From Paracoccaceae bacterium (GTDB lineage: Bacteria; Pseudomonadota; Alphaproteobacteria; Rhodobacterales; Rhodobacteraceae): a DNA stretch of 64,000 nt. The DNA is taken from the NCBI GenBank assembly GCA_024742695.1, contig JANSXY010000022.1, forward strand, positions 1 through 64,000. Direction: 5' to 3'. Below, one piece after another: positions 27,851 to 36,117 of the stretch. Below the pieces are notes generated by a model. The model was not told where the DNA came from. It saw nothing but the letters and a program-made list of their open reading frames with translations, and did no database searches. The position numbers and the translations under genes were made by a program. Position 1 is the first letter of the stretch. Every line of letters starts with the position of its first letter.

Positions 27851-28882
27851 ATGAAAATGAAAAGACTGCTGACAACCGCCGCCGCCCTCGTCCTGGCCGG
27901 CCCGGCGTTCGCCGAGGGCGAGCTGAAGGTCTACCATTGGTTCGAGTACATCCCGCAGGAACTGGTCGACAAGTTCACCGCCGAAACCGGGATCACGGTG
28001 ACGATCGACACCTACGACAGCAACGAGGCGATGCTGGCCAGCCTCAAGGCCGGCCGGATGGGCCAGTACGATGTCGCCGTGCCGGGCGACTACATGGTGC
28101 AGATCATGGCGGGCGAGGGCCTGCTGGACACCTTCGCGCCCGCGGACCTGCCGAATTTCGGCAACATCGCCCCGCAATGGCTGGACGTGCCGTTCGATCC
28201 CGGCCGGCAATCCTCGATCCCCTACCAGTGGGGCTCCACCTCGTTCTCGGTGAACCGCGATGTCTACCAGGGCGATATCGGCACGCTGGCGATGATCTTC
28301 GATCCGCCGGAGGAGCTGAAGGGCAAGATCAACGTGCTCGACAGCCAGGGCGAGGTGCTGACGCTTGCCTCGCTCTACATGGGGATTCCCCAGTGCAACA
28401 CCGACCGCGAACAGCTCAAGGCGCTGTCGGACATGCTGGTGGCCGCCAAGGCGCACTGGGCCTCGTTCGGCTCCGACACCGCCAAGGACGTGCTGGTGTC
28501 GGGCGATGCCGCGGCCGGGATGATCTACAACGGCTTTTCCGCCAAGGCCCGCGCCGAGGGGGCGAACGTGGAATACGCCTACCCGAAGGAAGGCTTCGTC
28601 GTCTGGATGGACAACGTCGTGCTGCTGAAGGACGCGCCGAACCGCGACAACGCCCTGGCTTTCATGAACTTCCTGCTTGACCCGGAAAACGCGGCGGCGG
28701 TGACGAACTATGCCGCCTATACCGCCGGGGTGACCGGGGTGGCGCCGTTCCTCGACGCCGCGATCGCCGAAAGCCCCGAAAACAACCCGCCGGCCGATGC
28801 GCCCGCGGGCAGCTTCATCGAGGTCTGCGATGCCGAGACCCAGAAGCTTTACGACGCGATCTGGACCAACCTGAAGAAGTGA
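27851..28882 (+). CDS. PotD-like periplasmic polyamine-type binding protein (system A)
   Basis: Protein of 343 residues with a Sec signal peptide (AFA cut near residue 21). The mature start 'GELKVYHWFEYIPQELVDKFTAETGITVTIDTYDSNEAMLASLKAG' is the PotD/PotF signature. Ligand-pocket aromatics and acids are suggested in 'WGSTSFSVNRDVY', 'AGMIYNGFSAKA' and 'EGFVVWMDNVVLL' (Trp-Met-Asp near the C-lobe). Its ligand could be a polyamine or another cationic amine; neighbours downstream suggest an oxidisable amine. Confidence 0.92.
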   Translation: MKMKRLLTTAAALVLAGPAFAEGELKVYHWFEYIPQELVDKFTAETGITVTIDTYDSNEAMLASLKAGRMGQYDVAVPGDYMVQIMAGEGLLDTFAPADLPNFGNIAPQWLDVPFDPGRQSSIPYQWGSTSFSVNRDVYQGDIGTLAMIFDPPEELKGKINVLDSQGEVLTLASLYMGIPQCNTDREQLKALSDMLVAAKAHWASFGSDTAKDVLVSGDAAAGMIYNGFSAKARAEGANVEYAYPKEGFVVWMDNVVLLKDAPNRDNALAFMNFLLDPENAAAVTNYAAYTAGVTGVAPFLDAAIAESPENNPPADAPAGSFIEVCDAETQKLYDAIWTNLKK

Positions 28883-28891
28883 CGCGAGGCC

Positions 28892-28914
28892 GGGGGCGCC
28901 CGTGCGGCGCCCCC
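28892..28914 (+). terminator. Hairpin between the binding-protein and nitrilase genes
   Basis: GGGGGCGCC and GGCGCCCCC form a 9-bp perfect stem with loop CGTGC in the 51-base gap. Because the downstream genes face the same way, it probably attenuates, or protects the 3' end of the abundant binding-protein mRNA, rather than stopping all transcription. Confidence 0.55.
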
Positions 28915-28933
28915 GCCGAACCTGGGGGGCACG

Positions 28934-29701
28934 ATGCCGGGAACCACACGCCTTGCACTGTGGCAGGCGCCCTCGCCGGCCGGGGACGCGGCGGCGGGGC
29001 TGGCGGCGCTGGCGGCGCCGCTGCGTGCGGCCGGGGCGCTGGGGGCTGCGGCGCTGGTCGTGCCCGAGGTCTGGCTGCCCGGCTACAATGCCGGCAATGT
29101 CGCCGCCATGGCGCAGCCGCGCGGCGGCGACTGGCACCGGGCGCTGGCCGCGCCGTGCCGCGCGGCCGGCGCGGGCCTCGTTCTCGGCTATGCCGAACGC
29201 GACGGCGACAGGGTGTTCAACTCTGCCGTCGTCTTCGGCCCCGATGGGGCCGAGGCCGGCCATTACCGAAAGATCCAGCTGTTCGGCCCGCGCGAAAAGT
29301 CACTCTACGTGCCCGGCGACGCCTATGGCCTGTTCGATCTCGGCCCGCTCCGGGCAGGGCTGCTGATCTGCTACGATGTCGAATTCGACGCACATGTCGC
29401 CGCCCTCGCGGCGCGCGGGGCGCAGGCGGTGCTGGTGCCCACCGCCAACATGATGCCCTTCACCCATGTCGGCCGCCGCACCGTGCCCGCGCAGGCCGCC
29501 AACCACGGGGTTTCGATCGTCTACGCCAACTATTGCGGCGCGGAGGGCGACCTGACCTATGTCGGCGGCTCGGTGATCGTCGGGCCGCATGGCGAGGTTC
29601 TGGCGCAGGCGGGCGCGGGGCCGGCGCTGCTGGTGGCGGACCTGCCCGCGCCCGATCCGGCGCGGCTGTCGACCCAGGCCGAGGATTTCAGGAGGATCTG
29701 A
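28934..29701 (+). CDS. Carbon-nitrogen hydrolase (nitrilase-superfamily amidase)
   Basis: Protein of 255 residues with the catalytic triad in place: E45 (VVPEVWLPGY), K113 (HYRKIQLFGP) and C146 (LICYDVEFD). The layout matches omega-amidase, N-carbamoylputrescine amidase or deaminated-glutathione amidase types. In a polyamine-type transporter operon, an amidase acting on an amide or carbamoyl intermediate of amine breakdown is reasonable but unproven. Translationally close to the flavoprotein gene (stop at 29699-29701, next ATG at 29703). Confidence 0.88.
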   Translation: MPGTTRLALWQAPSPAGDAAAGLAALAAPLRAAGALGAAALVVPEVWLPGYNAGNVAAMAQPRGGDWHRALAAPCRAAGAGLVLGYAERDGDRVFNSAVVFGPDGAEAGHYRKIQLFGPREKSLYVPGDAYGLFDLGPLRAGLLICYDVEFDAHVAALAARGAQAVLVPTANMMPFTHVGRRTVPAQAANHGVSIVYANYCGAEGDLTYVGGSVIVGPHGEVLAQAGAGPALLVADLPAPDPARLSTQAEDFRRI

Positions 29702-29702
29702 C

Positions 29703-31799
29703 ATGCCGAAGGACGGCGGCAGCCGCTACGACATCCTGTTCGAACCGGTGCGGATCGGCCCCAAGGTTGCCAGGAACCGGTTCTACCAGGTGCCGCATTG
29801 CAACGGCGGCGGCTATCGCGACCCTTCGGCGGTGGCCGAGATGCGGCGGGTGAAGGCGGAAGGCGGCTGGGGCGTGGTGTTCACCGAGCAGACGGAAATT
29901 CACCCGTCGTCGGAAATCACGCCGTTCATCGAACAGCACCTGTGGGAAGACAGGGATATTCCCGCGCTGGCCGCGATGGCCGAGGCGATGAAGAGCCACG
30001 GCGCGCTGGCCGGTATCCAGCTGGCCTATTCCGGCATCAACGGCCCCAACCTCTATTCCCGCGAGGTGCCGCTGGCCGTCACCGGCGGGCCGATCCTGAC
30101 CTTCACCGCCGACCCGGTGCAGGCCCGTACGATGGATCTGGAGGATATCCGCGACCTGCGCCGCTGGTTCCGCAACGCGGTGCGGCGCAGCCAGGCGGCG
30201 GGGTTCGACCTTGTGTGCTTTTACGGCGCGCACGGCTTTGGCATCCTGCAGCATTTCCTCAGCCGCGCCACCAACCACCGCACCGACGCCTATGGCGGCA
30301 GCCTGGAGAACCGGTCGCGGTTTCTGCGCGAGATCGTCGAGGAGGCGCGCGAGGAGACGAAGGGCGAGATGGCGATCTCGCTGCGCATGTCTCTCGACGA
30401 GGGCGGGGCCTTCGGCTTTTCCAACGCCGAGTTGCGCGATTTCGTCGCGATGCACGGCGAGTTGCCCGACATCTGGGATCTCGCGCATGGCACCTGGGAG
30501 GAGTGTTCCGGCACCTCGCGGTTCAAGGACGAGGCCGCGCAAGAGGATCTGGTGACCGGGATGAAGGCGCTGACCTCGAAACCGGTGGTCGGCGTCGGGC
30601 GCTTTACCTCGCCCGACACGATGGTGCGGATGGTCAGGCAGGGCGTGCTGGATTTCATCGGCGCCGCGCGCCCCTCGATCGCCGATCCGTTCCTGCCCGC
30701 GAAGATCGAACAGGGCCGGAGCGAGGATATCCGCGAATGCATCGGCTGCAACATCTGCGTGTCGGGCGACATGACGGGCGGGATTTCCCGCTGCACCCAG
30801 AACACCGCGTTCATGGAGGAATGGCGCAAGGGCTGGCATCCCGAACGGGTGCGGCCGAAGGGCGCGTCGGAAACCGTGCTGGTTGTCGGCGCCGGGCCCG
30901 CGGGGCTGGAGGCGGCGTTGCAGGCCGCGCGCCGCGGCTACCGGGTAACGCTGGCCGAGGCGACGCGCGATCTGGGCGGGCGGGTGACGGCGGAACGCGC
31001 TCTGCCGGGCCTGTCGGCCTGGGGCCGGGTGGCCGACTATCGCACCGGCCAGCTTGCGCCGTTGCCGAACGTCGAGATCTACCGCGACAGCCCGCTCACC
31101 GCCGATGACGTGCTGGCGATGGGCGCCGATCACGTCGCCATCGCCACCGGCGCGCGCTGGCGGCGCGACGCGGTGGCGCGGCATCACCTGCACCCGATCC
31201 CGACCGATCCGGCGATGCCGCTATACACGCCCGACGACCTGATGGCGGGCGACGGGCCGGCGGGCGGCCGCGTGGTGCTTTACGACGACGACCATTTCTA
31301 CATGGGCTCGGTCCTCGCCGAATGGCTGGCCGCGCGCGGCTGCACGGTGGAGTTCGTCACCCCCGCCGCCAAGGTCGCGGAATGGACGGACAACACGCTG
31401 GAACAGGGGATCATCATGCGCCGGCTGGTGGGGCTTGGCGTACGGTTCCACCTGTCGAAGGCGCCCGCCGCCATCGGTGCCGGGGCGGTGCGGCTGGCCT
31501 GCACCTGGGGCGGCGCGGAGACCGAGATCGCGGCCGATGCCGTGCTGCTCGTCACCTCGCGACTGCCGCAGGACGGGTTGTGGCAGGCGCTTTCGGCGCG
31601 CAGGGCCGATTGGGCGGAGGCCGGGATCGCCCGGATCGAGGCGATCGGCGATGCCGCCGCGCCCGGCCCGATCGCCTGGGCCACCTATGCCGGCCGCCGG
31701 TTCGCCGAAGAGATCGACACCCCGCCGCGGTCGAACGACACGCCCGCCTTCCGGCGCGAGATCGCGGCGCTCGAGCCCGGCCCCAGCCTTCTGCCCTGA
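29703..31799 (+). CDS. Trimethylamine/dimethylamine/histamine dehydrogenase-family Fe-S flavoprotein
   Basis: Protein of 698 residues with the three-domain layout of this family: an FMN TIM barrel (1-340), a 4Fe-4S loop, and ADP- and FAD/NAD-like domains (385-698, with GAGPAGLEAALQAARRG). C33 in 'NRFYQVPHC' corresponds to the Cys that carries covalent FMN in trimethylamine dehydrogenase. Cluster ligands are C346, C349, C352 and C364. Y174 and H177 (FYGAH) match the catalytic Tyr/His pair. The substrate-pocket positions are Q63, W265 and D356, unlike the Tyr/Trp/Trp bowl of trimethylamine dehydrogenase and, from memory, like the Gln/Trp/Asp set of histamine dehydrogenase. Electrons would pass to an ETF or cytochrome not seen here. 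Confidence 0.92.
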   Translation: MPKDGGSRYDILFEPVRIGPKVARNRFYQVPHCNGGGYRDPSAVAEMRRVKAEGGWGVVFTEQTEIHPSSEITPFIEQHLWEDRDIPALAAMAEAMKSHGALAGIQLAYSGINGPNLYSREVPLAVTGGPILTFTADPVQARTMDLEDIRDLRRWFRNAVRRSQAAGFDLVCFYGAHGFGILQHFLSRATNHRTDAYGGSLENRSRFLREIVEEAREETKGEMAISLRMSLDEGGAFGFSNAELRDFVAMHGELPDIWDLAHGTWEECSGTSRFKDEAAQEDLVTGMKALTSKPVVGVGRFTSPDTMVRMVRQGVLDFIGAARPSIADPFLPAKIEQGRSEDIRECIGCNICVSGDMTGGISRCTQNTAFMEEWRKGWHPERVRPKGASETVLVVGAGPAGLEAALQAARRGYRVTLAEATRDLGGRVTAERALPGLSAWGRVADYRTGQLAPLPNVEIYRDSPLTADDVLAMGADHVAIATGARWRRDAVARHHLHPIPTDPAMPLYTPDDLMAGDGPAGGRVVLYDDDHFYMGSVLAEWLAARGCTVEFVTPAAKVAEWTDNTLEQGIIMRRLVGLGVRFHLSKAPAAIGAGAVRLACTWGGAETEIAADAVLLVTSRLPQDGLWQALSARRADWAEAGIARIEAIGDAAAPGPIAWATYAGRRFAEEIDTPPRSNDTPAFRREIAALEPGPSLLP

Positions 31800-31821
31800 G
31801 CGCCGGGCCGCTCAGCCCGGC
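31796..31821. terminator. Overlapping hairpins across convergent stop codons
   Basis: CTGAGCG - 6 nt - CGCTCAG (31796-31815) spans both TGA stops of the convergent flavoprotein and TRAP permease genes; an alternative stem GCCGGGC/GCCCGGC (31802-31821) overlaps it. Only one can form at a time. Probable bidirectional terminator. Confidence 0.5.
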
Positions 31822-33122
31822 CGCTGGCGGATGTTCTCCGGCAGCCAGGTCGCGAGTTCGGGAAACGCGATCAGCACGAAGACCATCACCACCATGATCA
31901 GGAACATCGGGATCGCCGCGCGCGCGATGAAATTCATCTCGTGCTTGGTCATGCCCTGCAGGACGAACAGGTTGAACCCGATCGGCGGCGTGATCTGCGC
32001 CATCTCCACCACCACGACGATGAAGATGCCGAACCAGATGATGTCGATCCCGGCCTGCCGGATCATCGGCTCCACCACCGCCATCGTCAGCACCACCGAG
32101 GAGATGCCGTCGAGAAACATGCCGAGGATGATGTAGAACACCAACAGCGCCATCAGCAGTTCGAAGCGCGACAGTTCCAGCCCCGCGATCAGGTTCGCCA
32201 GGCCGCGCGGCAGGCCGGTGAACCCCATCGAGAGCGACAGGAAGGCCGCGCCGGCAAGGATCAGCGCGATCATCGCCGAGGTCCGCACCGCGCCCATCAG
32301 GCTTTCGAAGAAGGTCGACAGCGTCAGCGAACCCTGGCTGGCGGCCAGCACCAAGCCGCCGATCACGCCGAAGGCCGCGGCCTCGGTCGCGGTGGCGTAG
32401 CCCAGGTACATCGAGCCGATCACCACAGTGATCAAGAGGATCACGGGGATCAGGAAGCGCGAGTTCTTCACCTTCTCCGCGAAGGACATCGGCGGTTCGG
32501 GATCGGGGTTGAAGCTCTTCGACAGGAACGAGGCGGCCGCGACATAGGCCATGAACATCCCGGCCAGTACAAGGCCGGGGAACACGCCGGCCATGAACAG
32601 CTTGGTGATCGATTCGTTGATCGTGACGCCGTAGACGATCAGCGTCAGCGACGGCGGGATCATCAGGCCCAGCGTCGCCGCGCCGGCCAGCGTGCCGATG
32701 ACCATGGTCTCGGGGTAGTTGCGGCTGCGCAGTTCGGGGATCGACATCTTGCCGACGGTGGTCAGCGTCGCCGCCGAGGATCCCGAAACGGCGGCGAAGA
32801 CCGTGCAGCCGACGATGTTGGTATGCACCAGCCCGCCCGGCAGCCGCGCCATCCACGGGCTGAGGCCGCGGAACATGTCCTCCGACAGCCGGGTGCGGTA
32901 CAGGATCTCGCCCATCCAGATGAACAGTGGCAGCGCCGTCAGCGTCCAGGACGAGGACGAGGACCAGACCTTGGTGATCATCGCGTCACCGGCGGGGCGC
33001 GAGGTGAAGATCTCCATCCCGACATAGGCCACGCCCATCAGCGCCAGCCCGATCCAGACGCCCGAGCCGAGCAGCAGGAAGAGCACGAAAAGGAAGATTC
33101 CGATCGGCAGAAGCTGTTCCAT
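31812..33122 (-). CDS. TRAP transporter large permease, DctM family (system 2)
   Basis: Protein of 436 residues, about 12 membrane segments. The inverted-repeat signatures of the large subunit are present: 'GAATLGLMIPPSLTLIVYGVTINESI' and 'FYIILGMFLDGISSVVLTMAVVEPMI'. It differs clearly from the DctM protein of system 1 and is closer to DctM of the classical dct type. Last gene of a DadA-like oxidase - dctP - dctQ - dctM unit. Confidence 0.93.
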   Translation of the reverse strand: MEQLLPIGIFLFVLFLLLGSGVWIGLALMGVAYVGMEIFTSRPAGDAMITKVWSSSSSWTLTALPLFIWMGEILYRTRLSEDMFRGLSPWMARLPGGLVHTNIVGCTVFAAVSGSSAATLTTVGKMSIPELRSRNYPETMVIGTLAGAATLGLMIPPSLTLIVYGVTINESITKLFMAGVFPGLVLAGMFMAYVAAASFLSKSFNPDPEPPMSFAEKVKNSRFLIPVILLITVVIGSMYLGYATATEAAAFGVIGGLVLAASQGSLTLSTFFESLMGAVRTSAMIALILAGAAFLSLSMGFTGLPRGLANLIAGLELSRFELLMALLVFYIILGMFLDGISSVVLTMAVVEPMIRQAGIDIIWFGIFIVVVVEMAQITPPIGFNLFVLQGMTKHEMNFIARAAIPMFLIMVVMVFVLIAFPELATWLPENIRQRPG

Positions 33123-33131
33123 CCCGCGCCC

Positions 33132-33662
33132 CTATTCCGCGTGGCTTTGATCGACGAGATCGGCGCGGATCCCGTGGCTGCCCAGGAACACCAGCCGGAT
33201 CAGGTGATCCCAGAACGCCACCGCCAGCAGGACTGCCCCGGCCGACATCGCCAGTTGCGGGATCCAGATCGGTGTCGCGTCCAGCCCCTGGCTGATCTCG
33301 TTGAGTTTCCACGACCAGTAGTTGCCCTTGATCGCGTAGCGGGCGAACCAGGTGGCGATGATCGCGCCGATGCCGAAGCACCACAACTCGCCCCACCAGC
33401 GGTACCGCCCCATCGCGCTCAGCAGCAGCGACACCCGGATGTGGGCGCCGTGGTTCAGCGCGTAGGCGAAGGCGAAGAACGAGGCCGAGGCCATGCAGTA
33501 ACCGGCGTAGTCGGTGGCGCCGGGAAACACCTGCCCGGTCCAGCGGGCCAGCATCTGCGCGACGATGATGCACAGGATCGCCACCATCGCCACGGCGGCG
33601 ATGATCCCGCCGGCGAGGTAGAGGGAATCGAGAATGCGCCTGAGCGCGCGGGCGGCCGCCAT
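33132..33662 (-). CDS. TRAP transporter small permease, DctQ family (system 2)
   Basis: Protein of 176 residues with four hydrophobic helices ('LYLAGGIIAAVAMVAILCIIVAQMLARW', 'YAGYCMASASFFAFAYALNHGAHIRVSLLL'), the latter containing the family's GAHIRV-type loop. Nine bases separate it from the dctM gene and a strong hairpin from dctP. Confidence 0.9.
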   Translation of the reverse strand: MAAARALRRILDSLYLAGGIIAAVAMVAILCIIVAQMLARWTGQVFPGATDYAGYCMASASFFAFAYALNHGAHIRVSLLLSAMGRYRWWGELWCFGIGAIIATWFARYAIKGNYWSWKLNEISQGLDATPIWIPQLAMSAGAVLLAVAFWDHLIRLVFLGSHGIRADLVDQSHAE

Positions 33663-33687
33663 CGCTGCGTCCTTTCGACGGAAGAGG

Positions 33688-33714
33688 CCGGGCCGGGGCG
33701 ATGCCCCGGCCCGG
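33688..33714 (-). terminator. Hairpin between dctP and dctQ of TRAP system 2
   Basis: CCGGGCCGGGGC and GCCCCGGCCCGG form a 12-bp perfect stem around a 3-nt loop in the 61-base gap. Inside an operon, such a hairpin after the binding-protein gene would lower read-through into the membrane subunits and stabilise the dctP message, giving more receptor than permease. Confidence 0.6.
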
Positions 33715-33723
33715 AACCATGGT

Positions 33724-34698
33724 TTACATGGCGTTGTAGGCGTCCACGATCTCGCGGCCGACCTCGCCCGCGCTTTCGAGCCATTCCTGGGTCATCGTCG
33801 CGCCGATCGCCTTGAGCTCGTCGACCAGCGCGTCGCCGGCGCGCTGCACGGTCATGCCGCCTTCCTTCAGCCCGTTGAGGGTGAAGGCGGTGTAGTCCTT
33901 CGACCGCGCCAGACCCTCGGCCTTGGCCTTGGCCGCGCAATCCTCCATCACCGCCTTGGTGGCGTCGTCGAGGCCGTTCCAGGCGTCCATGTTGACGAAG
34001 ACCGCGTTGCGCGGCAGCCAGGCGTCAACCTCGTAGAAATGCGTCAGGTGTTCCCAGACCTTGCGGTCATAGCCCGTCGCGCCCGACGAGATGAAGGATT
34101 CCGCCACGCCGGTCGCCAGCGCCTGGCTCAGTTCCGCGGCCTCGACCTGCACCGGCAGCATCTTCGTCAGTTCCGCCATCCGCGCCGTCGCGGTGTTGTA
34201 GGACCGGAACTTGATCCCCTCCATGTCGGCGACGGAATTGACCTCTTTCTTGAAGTAGAGCCCCTGCGGCGGCCAGGCCACCGAGTAGAGGTAATGCAGG
34301 TTGTCCTCGGCCAGCACCTCGGCGACCTTGGGCCCGGCGATGTCCCACAGCTTCTCGTGCTCGTCGAAGGACGACACGAGGAACGGGATCGAATCGACGC
34401 CGTAGAGCGGGTTCTCGTTCTGGTGCGCCGACAGCAGCCGTTCGCCGATATTGGCCTGCCCGGTCTGCACCGCGCGCTTGATCTCGTTGCCCGAGAACAG
34501 CGACCCGGACGGGTGGGTGACGATCTCCAGCCCGCCGCCGGTGCCCTCGGTCACGCAGGTGGCGAAGTTCGCGCCGACCTCGGAATGGAAGTTGCTCGCG
34601 GCATAGGCCATCGGCATGTCCCATTTCTCCGCCGCGGCGGGGGCCGCGACGGCGGCGGCGATGGCGGTGCCGGCCAGAAGCGTGGTGATCTTGGTCAT
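33724..34698 (-). CDS. TRAP transporter substrate-binding protein, DctP family (system 2)
   Basis: Protein of 324 residues with a Sec signal (cut after AAA near residue 23). Mature start 'EKWDMPMAYAASNFHSEVGANFATCVTEGTGGGLEIVTHPSGSLFSGNEIKRAVQTGQANIGERLLS' is DctP-like; the ligand Arg expected near the middle may be R173 in 'IKFRSYNTATARM', where the family places its carboxylate-binding Arg. The ligand is thus probably an organic acid, possibly an amino acid, given the oxidase gene beside it. Confidence 0.9.
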   Translation of the reverse strand: MTKITTLLAGTAIAAAVAAPAAAEKWDMPMAYAASNFHSEVGANFATCVTEGTGGGLEIVTHPSGSLFSGNEIKRAVQTGQANIGERLLSAHQNENPLYGVDSIPFLVSSFDEHEKLWDIAGPKVAEVLAEDNLHYLYSVAWPPQGLYFKKEVNSVADMEGIKFRSYNTATARMAELTKMLPVQVEAAELSQALATGVAESFISSGATGYDRKVWEHLTHFYEVDAWLPRNAVFVNMDAWNGLDDATKAVMEDCAAKAKAEGLARSKDYTAFTLNGLKEGGMTVQRAGDALVDELKAIGATMTQEWLESAGEVGREIVDAYNAM

Positions 34699-34746
34699 GT
34701 CAGTCTCCCTGTTTGGTGCTCTTGTGGTTTTGCCCGTGCGGCCCCC

Positions 34747-36003
34747 TCATGCCGCGTATCGTGCAGGATCGTAGGGGGTCATGTCGATGTTCGGCGTCTT
34801 TCCGGCGGCGATCTGGGCCAGAAGCCTGCCGGTCTTCGGCCCGCCGGTCAGCCCGACATGGTCGTGGCCGAAGGCGCAATAGGCGCCGGACAGGCCCGGC
34901 ACCGCGCCGATCACCGGGGTCGAGTCGGCCATCGAGGGGCGGTGCCCCATCCACTCCACCGTCTTCTTCCAGGTCAGGCCCGGCATCGCGGCGCGGATGT
35001 TGCGCTCCAGCAGCCGGAACGGCGCGCGCGAGGGCGGCGCGTCGAGCCCGCCGAATTCCACGATCCCGGCCAGCCGCAGCCGCCCCTCCATCGGGGTGGC
35101 GACGAACTTGCCCGAGGCGACCATCACCGGGGAACGCGGCATCACCGACGGCTCCCACAGTTCAAGGTGATATCCGCGCTCGCTTTCCAGCGCCGGGGCC
35201 AGGCCCAGCTTGCGCGCCAGCGGGCCCGACCAGGCGCCGGTCGCCAGCACCGCGGCGTCGCAGGCGATCGTCTCGCCCCCGGCCCGCAGGCCGGTAACTT
35301 GGCCGCCCTCGCGCACCACGTCCTCGATCTCGGCCTTCAGGAACCGGCCGCCCTGCGCCTGCAGATGCGCGGCCAGCGCGGCGACATAACGGCCCGGATC
35401 GCTGATCCGTCCATGCCCGCCCAGCCGCGCCGCCAGTCCGATTTCCGGGCCGAAGGCCGGGTCGTAGTCGCGCCAGGCCGCGCCTTCCAGCACGTCCCAG
35501 TCAAAGCCGTGCTCGCGCCGCACCGACCAGCCCAGCGCGTCGCCCTCGTAATGCGCGCGGTCGCGGTACAGAAACAGGTAGTCCGATGGCACGATCCAGC
35601 GCTCCGCCCCGGTGCCCGCGGCGAGCGCCTGGTGATCGGCCAGGCTGTCGCCGATGATCGGCGCCATCGCGGCGGCGCGGCGGCGCATGTCGGCGGCGTT
35701 GGCGTGGCCCAGGTAGCGCCGCAGCCAGGGCAGAAGCCGCGGCAGGTAGCGCCACTTCAGGAACAGCGGCTGGCCGGGGTCGAACAGCATCCGCGGCGCC
35801 TTGGCCAGAAGGCCGGGCACCGTGACCGGGATGATCGAGCAGGAGGCGAGCACACCGCCGTTGCCGTGGCTTGCCCCCGCCGCCGGGCCTTCGCGATCCA
35901 CGAGGATCACGTCATGGCCGTCGCGCTGCAGCCAGATCGCGGTGGAAACCCCCACGATGCCGGCGCCGATCACGGCGATGGTTCTGCGCGCGTCCTGCTG
36001 CAT
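34747..36003 (-). CDS. FAD-dependent amino-acid oxidoreductase (DadA-like)
   Basis: Protein of 418 residues of the D-amino-acid dehydrogenase/sarcosine-oxidase-like family. FAD motif GAGIVGVSTAIWLQRDGHDV at residues 13-32, 'GPAAGASHGNGGVLASCSIIPVTVPGL' typical of DadA, 'AVLATGAWSGPLARKLG', and the C-terminal 'GHRPSMADSTPVIGAVPGLSGAYCAFGHDHVGLTGGPKTG'. It strips hydrogen from an amino or imino acid and passes electrons to the membrane. First gene of the TRAP system 2 operon, so uptake and oxidation of one substrate are coupled. Divergent LysR gene across 114 bases. Confidence 0.9.
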   Translation of the reverse strand: MQQDARRTIAVIGAGIVGVSTAIWLQRDGHDVILVDREGPAAGASHGNGGVLASCSIIPVTVPGLLAKAPRMLFDPGQPLFLKWRYLPRLLPWLRRYLGHANAADMRRRAAAMAPIIGDSLADHQALAAGTGAERWIVPSDYLFLYRDRAHYEGDALGWSVRREHGFDWDVLEGAAWRDYDPAFGPEIGLAARLGGHGRISDPGRYVAALAAHLQAQGGRFLKAEIEDVVREGGQVTGLRAGGETIACDAAVLATGAWSGPLARKLGLAPALESERGYHLELWEPSVMPRSPVMVASGKFVATPMEGRLRLAGIVEFGGLDAPPSRAPFRLLERNIRAAMPGLTWKKTVEWMGHRPSMADSTPVIGAVPGLSGAYCAFGHDHVGLTGGPKTGRLLAQIAAGKTPNIDMTPYDPARYAA

Positions 36004-36117
36004 CTCCCCGACCCATCCCTGGCGGGCCTGCGCCCCGGTTCAGCTTGCCGCCCGATGACCATCATTCCAAATACAATCTTCTTCGGACTCCATAACCTGG
36101 CGTGATACAAATGCGGT

